From Theocolax elegans (Eukaryota > Arthropoda > Insecta > Hymenoptera > Cerocephalidae): a stretch of 64,000 bases of DNA. Made by a program: the position numbers and the translations under genes. This document shows positions 14,501 to 23,523 of the stretch, one piece after another (the stretch's first letter is position 1; each line of letters starts with the position of its first letter). The stretch lies in assembly GCA_026168455.1 (NCBI GenBank), contig CM047431.1:48402032-48466031 (forward strand). Reading direction: 5' to 3'. The notes under the pieces were generated by a model that saw only the letters and a program-made list of their open reading frames with translations, ran no database searches and was not told where the DNA came from.

Positions 14501-17195
14501 TCGGGTAGATTAAGATCAAATGCAATTTTAAGCGTAAACACACAAATATAAACGGCCAAAACGTCGATTCTTTCAATATTTTCAGTTTCGTTCCCCGGCC
14601 TCGCTGATCAAGTTCAAATGCATTTTTAAGCGTAAAGACACACATATAAACGGCCAAAACGACGATTTTTTCAATATTTTCAATTTCGTTCGCCGGGTAG
14701 GTTGATTATATTCTAATGCCATTGTATGCGTGAAAATACACATAAAACCGGCCGAAACGTCGATTTTTTCAATATCTTCAGTTTCGTTCCCCGGCCTCGT
14801 TGATCAAGTTCAAATGCATTTATATGTGTGAAAATACACATAAAATCGGACAAAACGTCAATTTTTCAATATTTTTAATTTCGCTCCCCGCCCGGGTAGA
14901 TCAAGTTCAAATGCATTATTATGCGTAAACACACACATATAAACGGCTAAACGTCGATTTTTTCAATATTCTCAGATTCGTTTTCCGGCCTCGTTGATCA
15001 AGTTCAAATGCATTTATATGTGTGAAAATACACATCAAACCGGCCAAAACGTCAATTTTTCAATATTTTTAATTTCGCTCCCCGGCCGGGTAGATCAAGT
15101 TCAAATGCATTTTTATGCATAAACACACACATATAAACGGCCAAAACGTCGATTTTTTCAATATTATCAGTTTCGTTCTCCTGTCTCGTTGATCAAATTC
15201 AAATGCATTTATATGTGTGAAAATACACATCAATCCGGCCCAAACGTGAATTTTTCAATATTTTTAAATTCGCTCCCCGGCCGGGTAGATCAAATTCAAA
15301 TGCATTTTTAAGAGTAAACATGTACATATAAACGGCCAAAACGTCAATTTTTTCAATATTTTCGGTTTCGTTCCCCGGCCGTGAAGATGAAATTAAAATG
15401 CATTATTAAGCGTAATCACACACATATAAACGGCCAAAACGACGATTTTTTCAATATTTTCAATTTCGTTCGCCGGCTAGGTTGATTATATTCTAATGCC
15501 ATTTTATGCGTGAAAATACACATAAAACCGGCCGAAACGTCGATTTTTTCAATATTTTCAGTTTAGTTCCCCGGCCTCGTTGATCAAGTTCAAATGCATT
15601 TATATGTGTGAAAATACACATAAAATCGGACAAAACGTCAATTTTTCAATATTTTTAATTTCGCTCCCCGGCCGGGTAGATCAAGTTCAAATGCATTATT
15701 ATGCGTAAACACACACATATAAACGGCTAAACGTCGATTTTTTCAATATTCTCAGATTCGTTTTCCGGCCTCGTTGATCAAGTTCAAATGCATTTATATG
15801 TGTGAAAATACACATCAAACCGGCCAAAACGTCAATTCTCAATATTTTTAATTTCGCTCCCCGGCCGGGTAGATCAAGTTCAAATGCATTTTTAAGCATA
15901 AACACACACATATAAACGGCCAAAACGTCGATTTTTCCAATATTCTCAGTTTCGTTCTCCGGCCTCGTTGATCAAATTCAAATGCATTTATATGTCTGAA
16001 AATTCACATCAATCCGGCCCAAACGTCAATTTTTCAATATTTTTAATTTCGCTCCCCGGCCGGGTAGATCAAATTCAAATGCATTTTTAAGAGTAAACAT
16101 GTACATATAAACGGCCAAAACGTCGATTTTTTCAATATTTTCAGTTTCGTTCCCCGGCCGTGTAGATGCAATTCTAATGCCATTTTATGCGTGAAAATAC
16201 ACATAAAACCGACCGAAACGTCGATTTTTTCAATATTTTCAATTTCGTTCCCCGGCCGGGTTGATCAAGTTCAAATGCATTTTTAAGCGTATACACACAC
16301 ATATAAACGGCCAAAACGTCGATTTTTTCAATATTGTCAGATTCGTTCGCAGGCCAGTTTGATGATATTCTAATGCCATTTTATGCGTGTAAATACACAT
16401 ATAAACGGCCAAAACGTCAATTTTTTCAATATTTTCAGTTTCGTTCCCCGGCCGTGAAGATGAAATTCAAATGCATTTGTAAGCGTAAACACACACATAT
16501 AAACGGCCAAAACGACGATTTTTACAATATTTTCAATTTCGTTCGCAGGCCAGTTTGATGCAATTCTAATGCCATTTTATGCGTGAAAATACACATAAAA
16601 CCAGCCGAAACGTCGATTTTTTCAATATTTTCAGTTTCGTTCCCCGGCCTCGCTGATCAAGTTCAAATGCATTTTTAAGCGTAAAGACACACACATATAC
16701 GGTAAAAACATCGATTTTTTCAATATTTTCAGTTTCGTTCCCCGGCCTGGTTGATCAAATTCAAATGCATTTATATGTGTAAAGATACACAAAAGACCGG
16801 CCAAAACGTCAATTTTTCAATATTTTCAATTTCGTTCCCCGGCCGGGTTGATCAAGTTCAAATGCATTTTTAAGCGTATACACACACATATAAACGGCCA
16901 AAACGTCGATTTTTTCAATATTGTCAGATTCGTTCCCCGGCCTCGTTGATCAAATTCAAATGCATTTATATGTGTGAAAATATACATCAAACTGGCCAAA
17001 ACGTCAATTTTTCAATATTTTTAATTTCGCTCCCCGGCCGGGTAGATCAAGTTCAAATGCATTTGTAAGCGTAAACACACATATATAAACGGCCAAAACG
17101 ACGATTTTTTCAATGTTTTCAATTTCGTTCGCAGGCCAGTTTGCTGATATTCTAATGCCCATTTTATGCGTGAAAATACACATATAAACGGCCAA

Positions 17196-17800
17196 AACGT
17201 CAATTTTTCATATTAAACGTAAACACACACATATAAACAGCCAAAACGTCGATTTTTCCAATATTTTCAGTTTCGTTCCCCGGCCTCGTTGATCAAGTTC
17301 AAATGCATTGATATGTGTGAAAATACACATAAAACCGGACAAAACGTCAATTTTTAAATATTTTTAATTTCGCTCCCCAGCCGGGTAGATCAAGTTCAAA
17401 TGCATTTGTAAGCGTAAACACACATATATAAACGGCCAAAACGACGATTTTTTCAATGTTTTCAATTTCGTTCGCAGGCCAGTTTGATGATATTCTAATG
17501 CCATTTTATGCGTGAAAATACACATATAAACGGCCAAAACGTCAATTTTTTCAATATTTTCAGTTTCGTTCCCCGGCCGTGAAGATGAAATTCAAATGTT
17601 TTATTAAACGTAAACACACACATATAAACAGCCAAAACGTCGATTTTTCCAATATTTTCAGTTTCGTTCCCCGGCCTCGTTGATCAAGTTCAAATGCATT
17701 GATATGTGTGAAAATACACATAAAACCGGACAAAACGTCAATTTTTAAATATTTTTAATTTCGCTCCCCAGCCGGGTAGATCAAGTTCAATAAACGGCCA
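17196..17800 (+). repeat. Rearranged satellite units with partial monomers
   Basis: Two monomers are broken here. At about 17210/17211, TTTTTCA joins directly to TATTAAACGTAAAC, removing most of a monomer. At 17790/17791, AAGTTCAA joins to TAAACGGCC, skipping the normal first 30 bp. The block at about 17041-17400 is repeated at 17401-17790. These look like deletion or unequal-exchange junctions inside the array. Confidence 0.75.
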
Positions 17801-18349
17801 AAACGTCGATTTTTTCAATATTGTCAGATTCGTTCGCAGGCCAGTTTGATGATATTCTAATGCCATTTTATGCGTGAAAATACACATATAAACGGCCAAA
17901 ACGTCGGTTTTTTCAATATTTTCAGTTTCGTTCCCCGGCCTGGTTGATCAAATTCAAATGCATTTATATGTGTAAAAATACACAAAAGACCGGCCAAAAC
18001 GTCAATTTTTCAATATTTTTAAGTTCGCTCCCCGGTCGGGTAGATTAAGATCAAATGCAATTTTAAGCGTAAACACACAAATATAAACGGCCAAAACGTC
18101 GATTATTTCAATATTTTCAGTTTCGTTCCCCGGCCTGGTTGATCAAATTCAAATGCATTTATATGTGTCAAAATACACATAAGACCGGCCAAAACGTCAA
18201 TATTTCAATATTTTTAATTTCGCTCCCCGGCCGGGTAGATTAAGTTCAAAAGCATTTTTAAGCGTAAACACACACATATAAACGGCCAAAACGTCAATTT
18301 TTTCAATATTTTCGGTTTCGTTCCCCGGCCGTGAAGATGAAATTCAAAT

Positions 18350-18353
18350 GCAT
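18350..18353 (+). repeat. Target site duplication, left copy (GCAT)
   Basis: GCAT precedes the LTR terminal TG and is repeated directly after the 3' LTR CA at 31288-31291. A 4-bp duplication is usual for Ty3/gypsy integration. Joining the flanks gives AAATGCATTATTAAGCG, which is normal satellite sequence seen elsewhere in the array (for example near 31970). Confidence 0.95.
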
Positions 18354-18380
18354 TGTGACGTTGTAAAATACAACGCACAA

Positions 18381-18422
18381 GTACATGCACATGGCTTGTA
18401 TTTACAAGTCATGTGCATGCAT
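18381..18422 (+). repeat. Hairpin at the start of the LTR
   Basis: The arms at 18381-18400 and 18403-18422 match at 17 of 20 positions around a 2-nt loop. Two of the three mismatches would be G-U pairs in RNA. It follows a smaller perfect palindrome, GTTGTA-AAA-TACAAC, at 18360-18374. The copy in the 3' LTR is identical. Confidence 0.8.
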
Positions 18423-18613
18423 ATTGTTACATTTTGATAGATCGCGATCGCGTCGCAGGTAGCGAATCCCTCGCAGGCGGACCGAAGTGCACCGATGCAC
18501 TTTTAAATAAACACTGATACCCACGGTATGGGTATGTTTTAGCACGGAGCCGACGAACGACGCGACCGATACCCGACGGTAGTACGCGGACTACGACCCA
18601 GACCACGGCCGAG

Positions 18614-18659
18614 AGGTATCGTGAGCCAAGGACCGAGCCCAGGTCGTCTCACGATACCT
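18614..18659 (+). repeat. Perfect 12-bp inverted repeat in the LTR
   Basis: AGGTATCGTGAG at 18614-18625 pairs with CTCACGATACCT at 18648-18659 around a 22-nt loop. It is conserved in the 3' LTR at +10991. It may act as a protein-binding site or RNA structure; the function is unknown. Confidence 0.8.
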
Positions 18660-18690
18660 GGCGTATCCGCTGATGATGACAACAAGACGG

Positions 18691-18714
18691 GAGGTTAGGC
18701 GGCGTCCTAACCTC
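18691..18714 (+). repeat. Perfect 9-bp hairpin in the LTR
   Basis: GAGGTTAGG at 18691-18699 pairs with CCTAACCTC at 18706-18714 around a 6-nt loop. No U run follows, so it does not resemble a bacterial terminator. Confidence 0.8.
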
Positions 18715-18899
18715 AACCGTCACACGTGCTCAGCGGACGACGACGGCTGAGATGGCGCATGGGTGCGCGCACGCCCGAACTACGTACTAGTAGTGGGGAG
18801 AGCCAGGGTGCTTCCCCACCTTACACCCGTATACCGGGGAACGCGGCACCGACGGCGACGCTCGTGCGGCACTAGGCGTGGTGCGCGGGGAAGGGGGGA

Positions 18900-18945
18900 T
18901 CACTCGAGCAGCGAGAGTGTTGCGCGCGCGAAGACGCTCGAGTGA
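18900..18945 (+). repeat. Perfect 10-bp inverted repeat in the LTR
   Basis: TCACTCGAGC at 18900-18909 pairs with GCTCGAGTGA at 18936-18945. The loop is GC-rich and contains alternating GCGCGCGCG. Confidence 0.8.
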
Positions 18946-19009
18946 GCGACCGTAGTGGGATAATGGGTGGGAGCGCGCGGAGCGAGGGGAGCGCGAGTAG
19001 AGTAGGAGT

Positions 19010-19041
19010 CGCGGTATACCTAATTTATACGGTATACCGCG
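19010..19041 (+). repeat. Perfect 11-bp inverted repeat upstream of the TATA-like tract
   Basis: CGCGGTATACC at 19010-19020 pairs with GGTATACCGCG at 19031-19041 around a 10-nt AT-rich loop. It ends 13 bp before the TATATATATA tract, a position compatible with a promoter-proximal binding site. The role is an inference. Confidence 0.75.
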
Positions 19042-19054
19042 GCATCTTAGAATG

Positions 19055-19064
19055 TATATATATA
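19055..19064 (+). promoter_or_regulatory. Candidate TATA box of the 5' LTR
   Basis: TATATATATA lies about 70 bp upstream of an AATAAA, as expected where U3 meets a short R. The same tract recurs in the 3' LTR at 30046-30055. No transcription start can be proven from sequence alone, and many gypsy LTRs lack a TATA box. Confidence 0.35.
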
Positions 19065-19132
19065 GATACTATTGTAGCGCGCGCACGTATCTGATATTAT
19101 ACTAATTATTTTAGCTAGACCGCGTTGTTGTT

Positions 19133-19138
19133 AATAAA
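19133..19138 (+). promoter_or_regulatory. Candidate polyadenylation signal in the LTR
   Basis: AATAAA is followed at once by a second, overlapping AATAAA at 19137-19142. The functional copy would be the one in the 3' LTR (30124-30129). Other AATAAA hexamers are at 18506-18511 and 19985-19990, so the site actually used is uncertain. Confidence 0.4.
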
Positions 19139-19383
19139 TAAAATACATAGATCCGTCGGTTGAGTTGGGGCGATTCGTAATAGTTTTAAAGTATGTATAT
19201 AGTTGTAAATAGCGGAGGACATGAATTAAATTTTAATTGTGTATGAGTGTGTCGGGAATAGTTAGTATTAATTACATAGCCGGTAGGCACGGGGCGGCAG
19301 CACCGACTGGGTTACCGATATGGTAATTAAGTATTTGTAATGCGCGCCTTCCGAGTGCCAGTGGATGATTGGTTGTGTGATCG

Positions 19384-19431
19384 ACCCAATAATGAACAGG
19401 TTGGTGGTGACGTAAACCACTATTATTGGGT
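19384..19431 (+). repeat. Perfect 10-bp inverted repeat in the distal LTR
   Basis: ACCCAATAAT at 19384-19393 pairs with ATTATTGGGT at 19422-19431. A further GCCTTGA/TCAAGGC pair lies just downstream. In the 3' LTR that pair is damaged, because the substitution equivalent to 19459 makes it TCAAAGC. Confidence 0.75.
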
Positions 19432-20298
19432 AATCGGCCTTGACGGAAATAAGATCAAGGCTGACTACGCGTATCGATCACGCAATCAACCACCCTAATC
19501 AACGCCGGTAGATAAGGAGTAGAATAAGTTAGAGCAGGATAGCGATAGGGTGGGGAGGAAAATCCTTAATTTTGGGGATCAAACCACGCCGCGAGCCGGA
19601 TGAAGAAGCCGGTCTCGAGGATTCGCTACCCGATCGTCCGAGGAGATAGTCGTGTTTTTTTTTGTAGAGTAGTATTTTGAGTAGTCGGCTGAGTAGCCAT
19701 TTTCATTGTAGAGTAGAGTTGAGTAAGAGTTTGTTCGTTGAGTAGAGTTTGTTAGTCGAGTGTGAAGAGAGTAGTATTGCAGCGGTGAGGAGATTTATTA
19801 GGCGAGTAATATTTACGGTTAGCCCGACGGGCGGCCGAATTATTAATATTTAAATATAATTTTTTATATTTGCCGGACGGACGGAATGGAGAGTGTGTGC
19901 ACGTGTGTGTGAGCCGGTCGCGAGTCGCGTTCATTATTGTGTCGGTGCCGGAATTTATAATTTTCTTTGAATTTTGAATTCTTGAATAAATGAGTTGTGA
20001 TTAAAGATTAAATTCGTGAGTGTTATTTTAAGTAATTTTCCTTTACTCTGAAAGCCGCCGGTTCCGAGGTGGTCAGCCGTCGGGATTCCCTCTGTGACGA
20101 GGAGTCGAGGTGAGGATTTGCCGGGTTGCCGAGTTGTTTGTAAAGTAATTATTTCATTTTTATTTAAATATCGCCAGGCGCCCAACTAAATATAAATCGG
20201 CGATATATAGCCATTTTCAACGTCGCTACGACGGAACCTCCGTCGGCCCTTAATTTAATTTAATTAGATTTTTCCCGACGAAAAGTAGCGTCGCAAAA

Positions 20299-20316
20299 TG
20301 GCGCCCGACGTGGGGC
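20299..20316 (+). other. Primer binding site, tRNA-Lys(CTT) type
   Basis: TGGCGCCCGACGTGGGGC begins 3 nt after the LTR CA. It is complementary to the 3' end, including CCA, of an animal tRNA-Lys(CTT) as I recall that sequence. One position differs from the Drosophila form, and the difference would turn a G-U into a G-C pair in the tRNA acceptor stem. Minus-strand DNA synthesis would start here. Confidence 0.88.
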
Positions 20317-21105
20317 CATAATTGACGGCAGAGTAAAGAGTGTGTTTGAGTATCCGTCCGGCATTTTTGTGTAAAATCAACACCATTAATTAAGTGTTAA
20401 ATTTTTTTTGAGTAGTGGTAATTTATGGTAAATTTTTGTGTATACCTATTGCCAATTGGGCGGGCCCTCCTGTTTGTGTAAACCTCGTGCCAAATATACA
20501 ATTTATTTGATTATTATTGAATATTATTAATAATTATATATTGATTGTATTAACATGTATATCTATTTCATATAAATATTTATTATATATATATTTGTAT
20601 TTTTCCGCCAGAATTGTATTTCTGTTTCAGTGATTGCTCAATTTATTATCGCCGGTATATACCGCCGGTACTTGAGAATTTTCGCCAAACCCGCCAGATT
20701 ATTTCTGTTTCAGGTGTTATTCAAAATACAACGAATTGCCGGTATTAACCGCCGGTAGTAGAGCAATTACGCCGGAACCGCCAATATTAACTGCCGACAT
20801 TTGAACAAATTGCCAAACCGCCAGACTTTTATTCTGTTACAGGTTGCCAGTTTGTAAACCGCCAGTCATACAGTATATAGATATATTGTGCTTGAGAGTG
20901 TAAGCACGAGGTGATAATTTATTTTCAATTAATTTATTTTATTGATAATTAGTACCTCACGGCACGAGGTTTGTAGATAATAATTGTTGTGGTGGTGGTA
21001 GTAATCATTTGTGAATTTTGCCGTGTCGAATAACCCGTTTGAAGGATCCGGGTCGGATTATTATAATTTTATAAATTTATTTAACCGTCGGATTACTAAT
21101 TTAAA
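20317..21105 (+). other. Untranslated leader between primer binding site and gag
   Basis: AT-rich leader of 789 nt without a convincing ORF. Its middle holds the imperfect repeats listed separately. Candidate packaging or splicing signals would be expected here. A GTAAGC donor-like site is at 20900. The gag AUG at 21106 follows AAA and precedes G, a good initiation context. Confidence 0.75.
20605..20873 (+). repeat. Imperfect leader repeats with splice-acceptor-like cores
   Basis: CCGCCAGA-type starts occur at 20605, 20691, 20818 and a degenerate CCGCCAAT at 20778. Three are followed by TTTCTGTTTCAG or ATTCTGTTACAG, ending at 20630, 20713 and 20842, which resemble 3' splice sites. Between them come ATCGCCGGTATATACCGCCGGTA-like blocks (for example at 20650-20670 and 20736-20756). 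The spacing is about 86 bp for the first two. Tandem duplication of a leader module is the simplest reading. Confidence 0.7.
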
Positions 21106-23505
21106 ATGGCCGAACACGTCGAACAGATGCATATATTACTTGAGGGTACCGCCGGTAGAGAGAGACGTAATATGAAGCGGACGATCGCCAAAATGGCGGA
21201 TGAACATGTCGGTCGAGAGTTAGCGTCACGACGGCTGTGTGCCGCCGGATCAAGCGCTGCGTTGCGGGACAGGTTATTGCGTGCCCGGTTGCGGGAAGCC
21301 GAACCGGATAATGATAATATTCCATGGTACGAGTGGGACGAAGACCATGCGGAGATACGTAAGGAGTCGGTAAGCGCAGGTGCTTACCGAGCAAAGGTGA
21401 TGATGGCAGTCGATAATGCTGCCAAGCAGAGACGAAGGTGGAAGAAGAGCGTTGTCACTACAGATAAGGGAGTAGGTGACAGAGAGACGGTAACCTCTGA
21501 TGATGGAAGCTTAGCGGATAGTGAGGCGGATAGTGAGTTTCGGCCAAGCGGAACGGATAGAGAGAATGCTGTCGACAAGAGAGTTCCAACGTACACGACA
21601 GTCGCCACGCAGACTACCTGCACGTATTCCAATACGTTTACGACGCAGTCTGGGTTAGGCTTGCCGATTACGTCGTCGGTTGCGTTACCATCGACTAGTT
21701 ATGAGCCAACGCCTCTCACAATTCCGCCGGAGTTGTGTAATTATATCCGCCAGCATCCGACCGAATGGGATGCGTTAATGACACGAATGGGTGTATTTCC
21801 CGCTAGATCTGATCAGGTTCCGCCGGTAGAGAAGAGGAGTGATCGAGAAGCCGCATTGAGTCCGAGTGGTCCTAGGAAGTCGTATAAGAAGAGGAGTATT
21901 ATTCCCGCCGAATCCGATGCGTTCATACCGTCAGGCCGATCCGACACTGAGTCTGGTAACTCTAGTGCGGAGGGAGCGAATCCAAAAAGGAGGAAGAGCA
22001 CAAAACCGGCAAAGAAGACTGCGCAGTCGAAGAGTAAATCGCCAAAGAGTATGGTGAACTCTACGAGATGCAGTACGGCAATCAAACCGATTGATTTGAA
22101 GGACGTGGAATCAGCGTTAAATCAATGCGATTTGCTGGATTGCCATGAGGACAGTCATAAGCAGAATGCTTCCGCCGGTAGTGTAGTGAGCAGTGGCTCG
22201 AAGAGACGAAAGCTCGCGCGGATTAATTCCAGCGAATCGGAGAATGATTCCGATGAAGGGTTCACGCGCGTGCAGTCTCGAAGAGAGAAGTCGTCCAGCC
22301 CAATCAGTCTGAAACCAGACGAGAGTCTTCGAAGCATGAAAGTGCTAAAGAGTTGGGGGCTGAGGTTTGCTGGTGATGAGGGAGAGATGCCCGACGAGTT
22401 CCTCAGTCAGTTGAATGATTGTAGGAAGAGCGCTGGTTTGACAGATGCACAATTGCTAGGTGCATTGCCGTGCATACTGAGCAAGGACGCCAGCCGGTGG
22501 TTTAGGTCAACGAAGACGCAAATAGCATCGTGGCGCGATTTTCGGCGTCAGTTCCGACACCAATTTATAGGTGAATTCGACCACGAGGATTTGCTGGACG
22601 AGTTGCGCCGACGAACGCAAGGAAAGGGAGAAAAGATTACGCGATATCTCTCTAACCTGCGAATAATCGTCGGACACTTTAAGAAACCACCGTCGGAGAA
22701 AGTGTTAGTAGAGACAGCGTACCGAAATCTTCTGCCGGAGTACAGGACTGCGATGGCAAGTAAACTCGTGGAAGATTTCAAAGACCTGGAGTATTATGGG
22801 CGGAAGTGGGAACGCCAGCAGGAGTTGAACAGCCGGTATACCCCGCCACCGCCGGTTGAGAAGTCGAGAATCCCTGGAGCAGCATACAAGGGACGATCGA
22901 CAAAGCAAAAGGTCGCCGCGCTATCGGATGTAGACGTGGAGGAAGCCGCCGAAGTGAAAGTCGAGAGGAAGGTTGCTGCAAGCAAAAAGGCGAAGCAAGC
23001 AGCAACAAAAGAAGTAGTTGAGAAGTCGAAACGTCAGAAAAAGGACGTTTTGTCGAGCGTGGCTGCGGAAGTGCAAGTAGCTCAGAAGCCGACTTACGCC
23101 GCAGTTGTAAATCGAGGTTTGCCGACTAGATCGACGAATTCTGCTGCCAAGTGGGAGAGTAAGCCGTACGCCCGTCAGCAGAAGGTTGCATCGCCGAATG
23201 GACCGAGCAATGCAACATTCCAGTCGAAGTCGCCAGGTAGTCGGGAATTTTATGGTCCCTGCTTCAACTGCCAGGTGGTAGGGCATCGAGCAGCGGAATG
23301 CCCGAATGCAAAGTGTTTTCTGTGTGCCAAGACGGGACATCGAGCGGCGCAATGCCCAGAGAAGGTGTTCAGACCGCAGTCACCGTCACACAGATCGCCA
23401 GAGTCGTGTCAGATGTGCGGTAAACCAGGAGCGGTTTTCCGCAATTGTCCTGACTGTGCCGAAGTACGTGTCAAGTTGGGAAACTTGTTGGCTGGGGGAC
23501 AGTAA
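21106..23505 (+). CDS. gag: Gag polyprotein
   Basis: Structural protein of 799 aa that would form the cytoplasmic particle and package element RNA. Residues about 34-62 resemble a SAP-type helical motif (GRELASRRL...ALRDRLL); this is tentative. Residues about 100-400 are Ser-rich with basic clusters at 293-304 (PKRRKSTKPAKK) and 365-370 (SKRRKL) that look like nuclear localisation signals. The capsid-like core lies at about 405-565, with the retrotransposon Gag pattern of Trp and Phe residues (SRWFRS...SWRDFRRQF). A Lys/Ala-rich, probably helical stretch follows. The nucleocapsid has CCHC knuckles at 719-732 and 737-750, then a degenerate one at 768-781 where the His is Ala. It is longer than the usual insect gypsy Gag. 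The start was chosen as the first in-frame AUG in good context. The reading frame is intact. Confidence 0.93.
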   Translation: MAEHVEQMHILLEGTAGRERRNMKRTIAKMADEHVGRELASRRLCAAGSSAALRDRLLRARLREAEPDNDNIPWYEWDEDHAEIRKESVSAGAYRAKVMMAVDNAAKQRRRWKKSVVTTDKGVGDRETVTSDDGSLADSEADSEFRPSGTDRENAVDKRVPTYTTVATQTTCTYSNTFTTQSGLGLPITSSVALPSTSYEPTPLTIPPELCNYIRQHPTEWDALMTRMGVFPARSDQVPPVEKRSDREAALSPSGPRKSYKKRSIIPAESDAFIPSGRSDTESGNSSAEGANPKRRKSTKPAKKTAQSKSKSPKSMVNSTRCSTAIKPIDLKDVESALNQCDLLDCHEDSHKQNASAGSVVSSGSKRRKLARINSSESENDSDEGFTRVQSRREKSSSPISLKPDESLRSMKVLKSWGLRFAGDEGEMPDEFLSQLNDCRKSAGLTDAQLLGALPCILSKDASRWFRSTKTQIASWRDFRRQFRHQFIGEFDHEDLLDELRRRTQGKGEKITRYLSNLRIIVGHFKKPPSEKVLVETAYRNLLPEYRTAMASKLVEDFKDLEYYGRKWERQQELNSRYTPPPPVEKSRIPGAAYKGRSTKQKVAALSDVDVEEAAEVKVERKVAASKKAKQAATKEVVEKSKRQKKDVLSSVAAEVQVAQKPTYAAVVNRGLPTRSTNSAAKWESKPYARQQKVASPNGPSNATFQSKSPGSREFYGPCFNCQVVGHRAAECPNAKCFLCAKTGHRAAQCPEKVFRPQSPSHRSPESCQMCGKPGAVFRNCPDCAEVRVKLGNLLAGGQ

Positions 23506-23523
23506 GTCCGCTGATCCCCCAGC
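23478..23523 (+). promoter_or_regulatory. Programmed -1 ribosomal frameshift signal between gag and pol
   Basis: In the gag frame the slippery heptamer G GGA AAC lies at 23478-23484 and fits X XXY YYZ. After a 6-nt spacer (23485-23490), GCTGGGGGA at 23491-23499 pairs perfectly with TCCCCCAGC at 23515-23523. The stem can extend inward by CAG/CTG past one bulged A. The gag stop (23503-23505) lies in the loop. The pol frame is open from 23454, so slippage here connects gag to pol. GGGAAAC is also, from memory, the slippery site of some type D retroviruses. A pseudoknot partner is not obvious. Confidence 0.87.

Larger units (their letters stand above)
1..18349 (+). repeat. Satellite array, left block
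   Basis: Continuous head-to-tail satellite with no gene. Two monomer types mostly alternate. Type A (about 98 bp) carries AAGCGTAAACACACACATAT and ends with CCTCGTTGATCAAGTTCAA. Type B (about 97 bp) carries ATATGTGTGAAAATACACAT and ends with CCGGGTAGATCAAGTTCAA. They share a core (AAAACGTC, TTTTTCAATATTTT, TTTCG, TCCCCGG) and differ mainly in the first 30 bp, so the working unit is a dimer of about 195 bp. A third variant contains TTCTAATGCCATTTTATGCG. All copies lie on the same strand, at roughly 188 monomers. Short minus-strand ORFs appear periodically only because 195 is divisible by three. A (peri)centromeric role is an inference; no homology search was possible. Confidence 0.97.
18354..20295 (+). 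repeat. 5' LTR (1942 bp)
   Basis: It begins TGTGACG and ends CGTCGCA, which form a 7-bp imperfect terminal inverted repeat with one mismatch. It matches the 3' LTR except at 18735 (G versus A), 18795 (G versus C), 18813 (T versus C), 19459 (G versus A) and the T run near 19655 (nine versus ten). The first kilobase holds several strong inverted repeats. A TATATATATA tract at 19055-19064 and AATAAA at 19133-19138 suggest a U3/R boundary near 19090 and a long U5. That placement is an inference. Confidence 0.96.

Noticed and set aside
18763..18945. 60-aa ORF in the 5' LTR, also present in the 3' LTR at 29754
   Set aside because: GC-rich LTR sequence with inverted repeats. There is no domain, and the changes between the LTRs are too few to test coding.
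19752..20185. Minus-strand ORFs in the LTRs (also 30744-31177)
   Set aside because: They oppose transcription of the element, lack recognisable motifs, and overlap the U5 and terminal LTR sequence.
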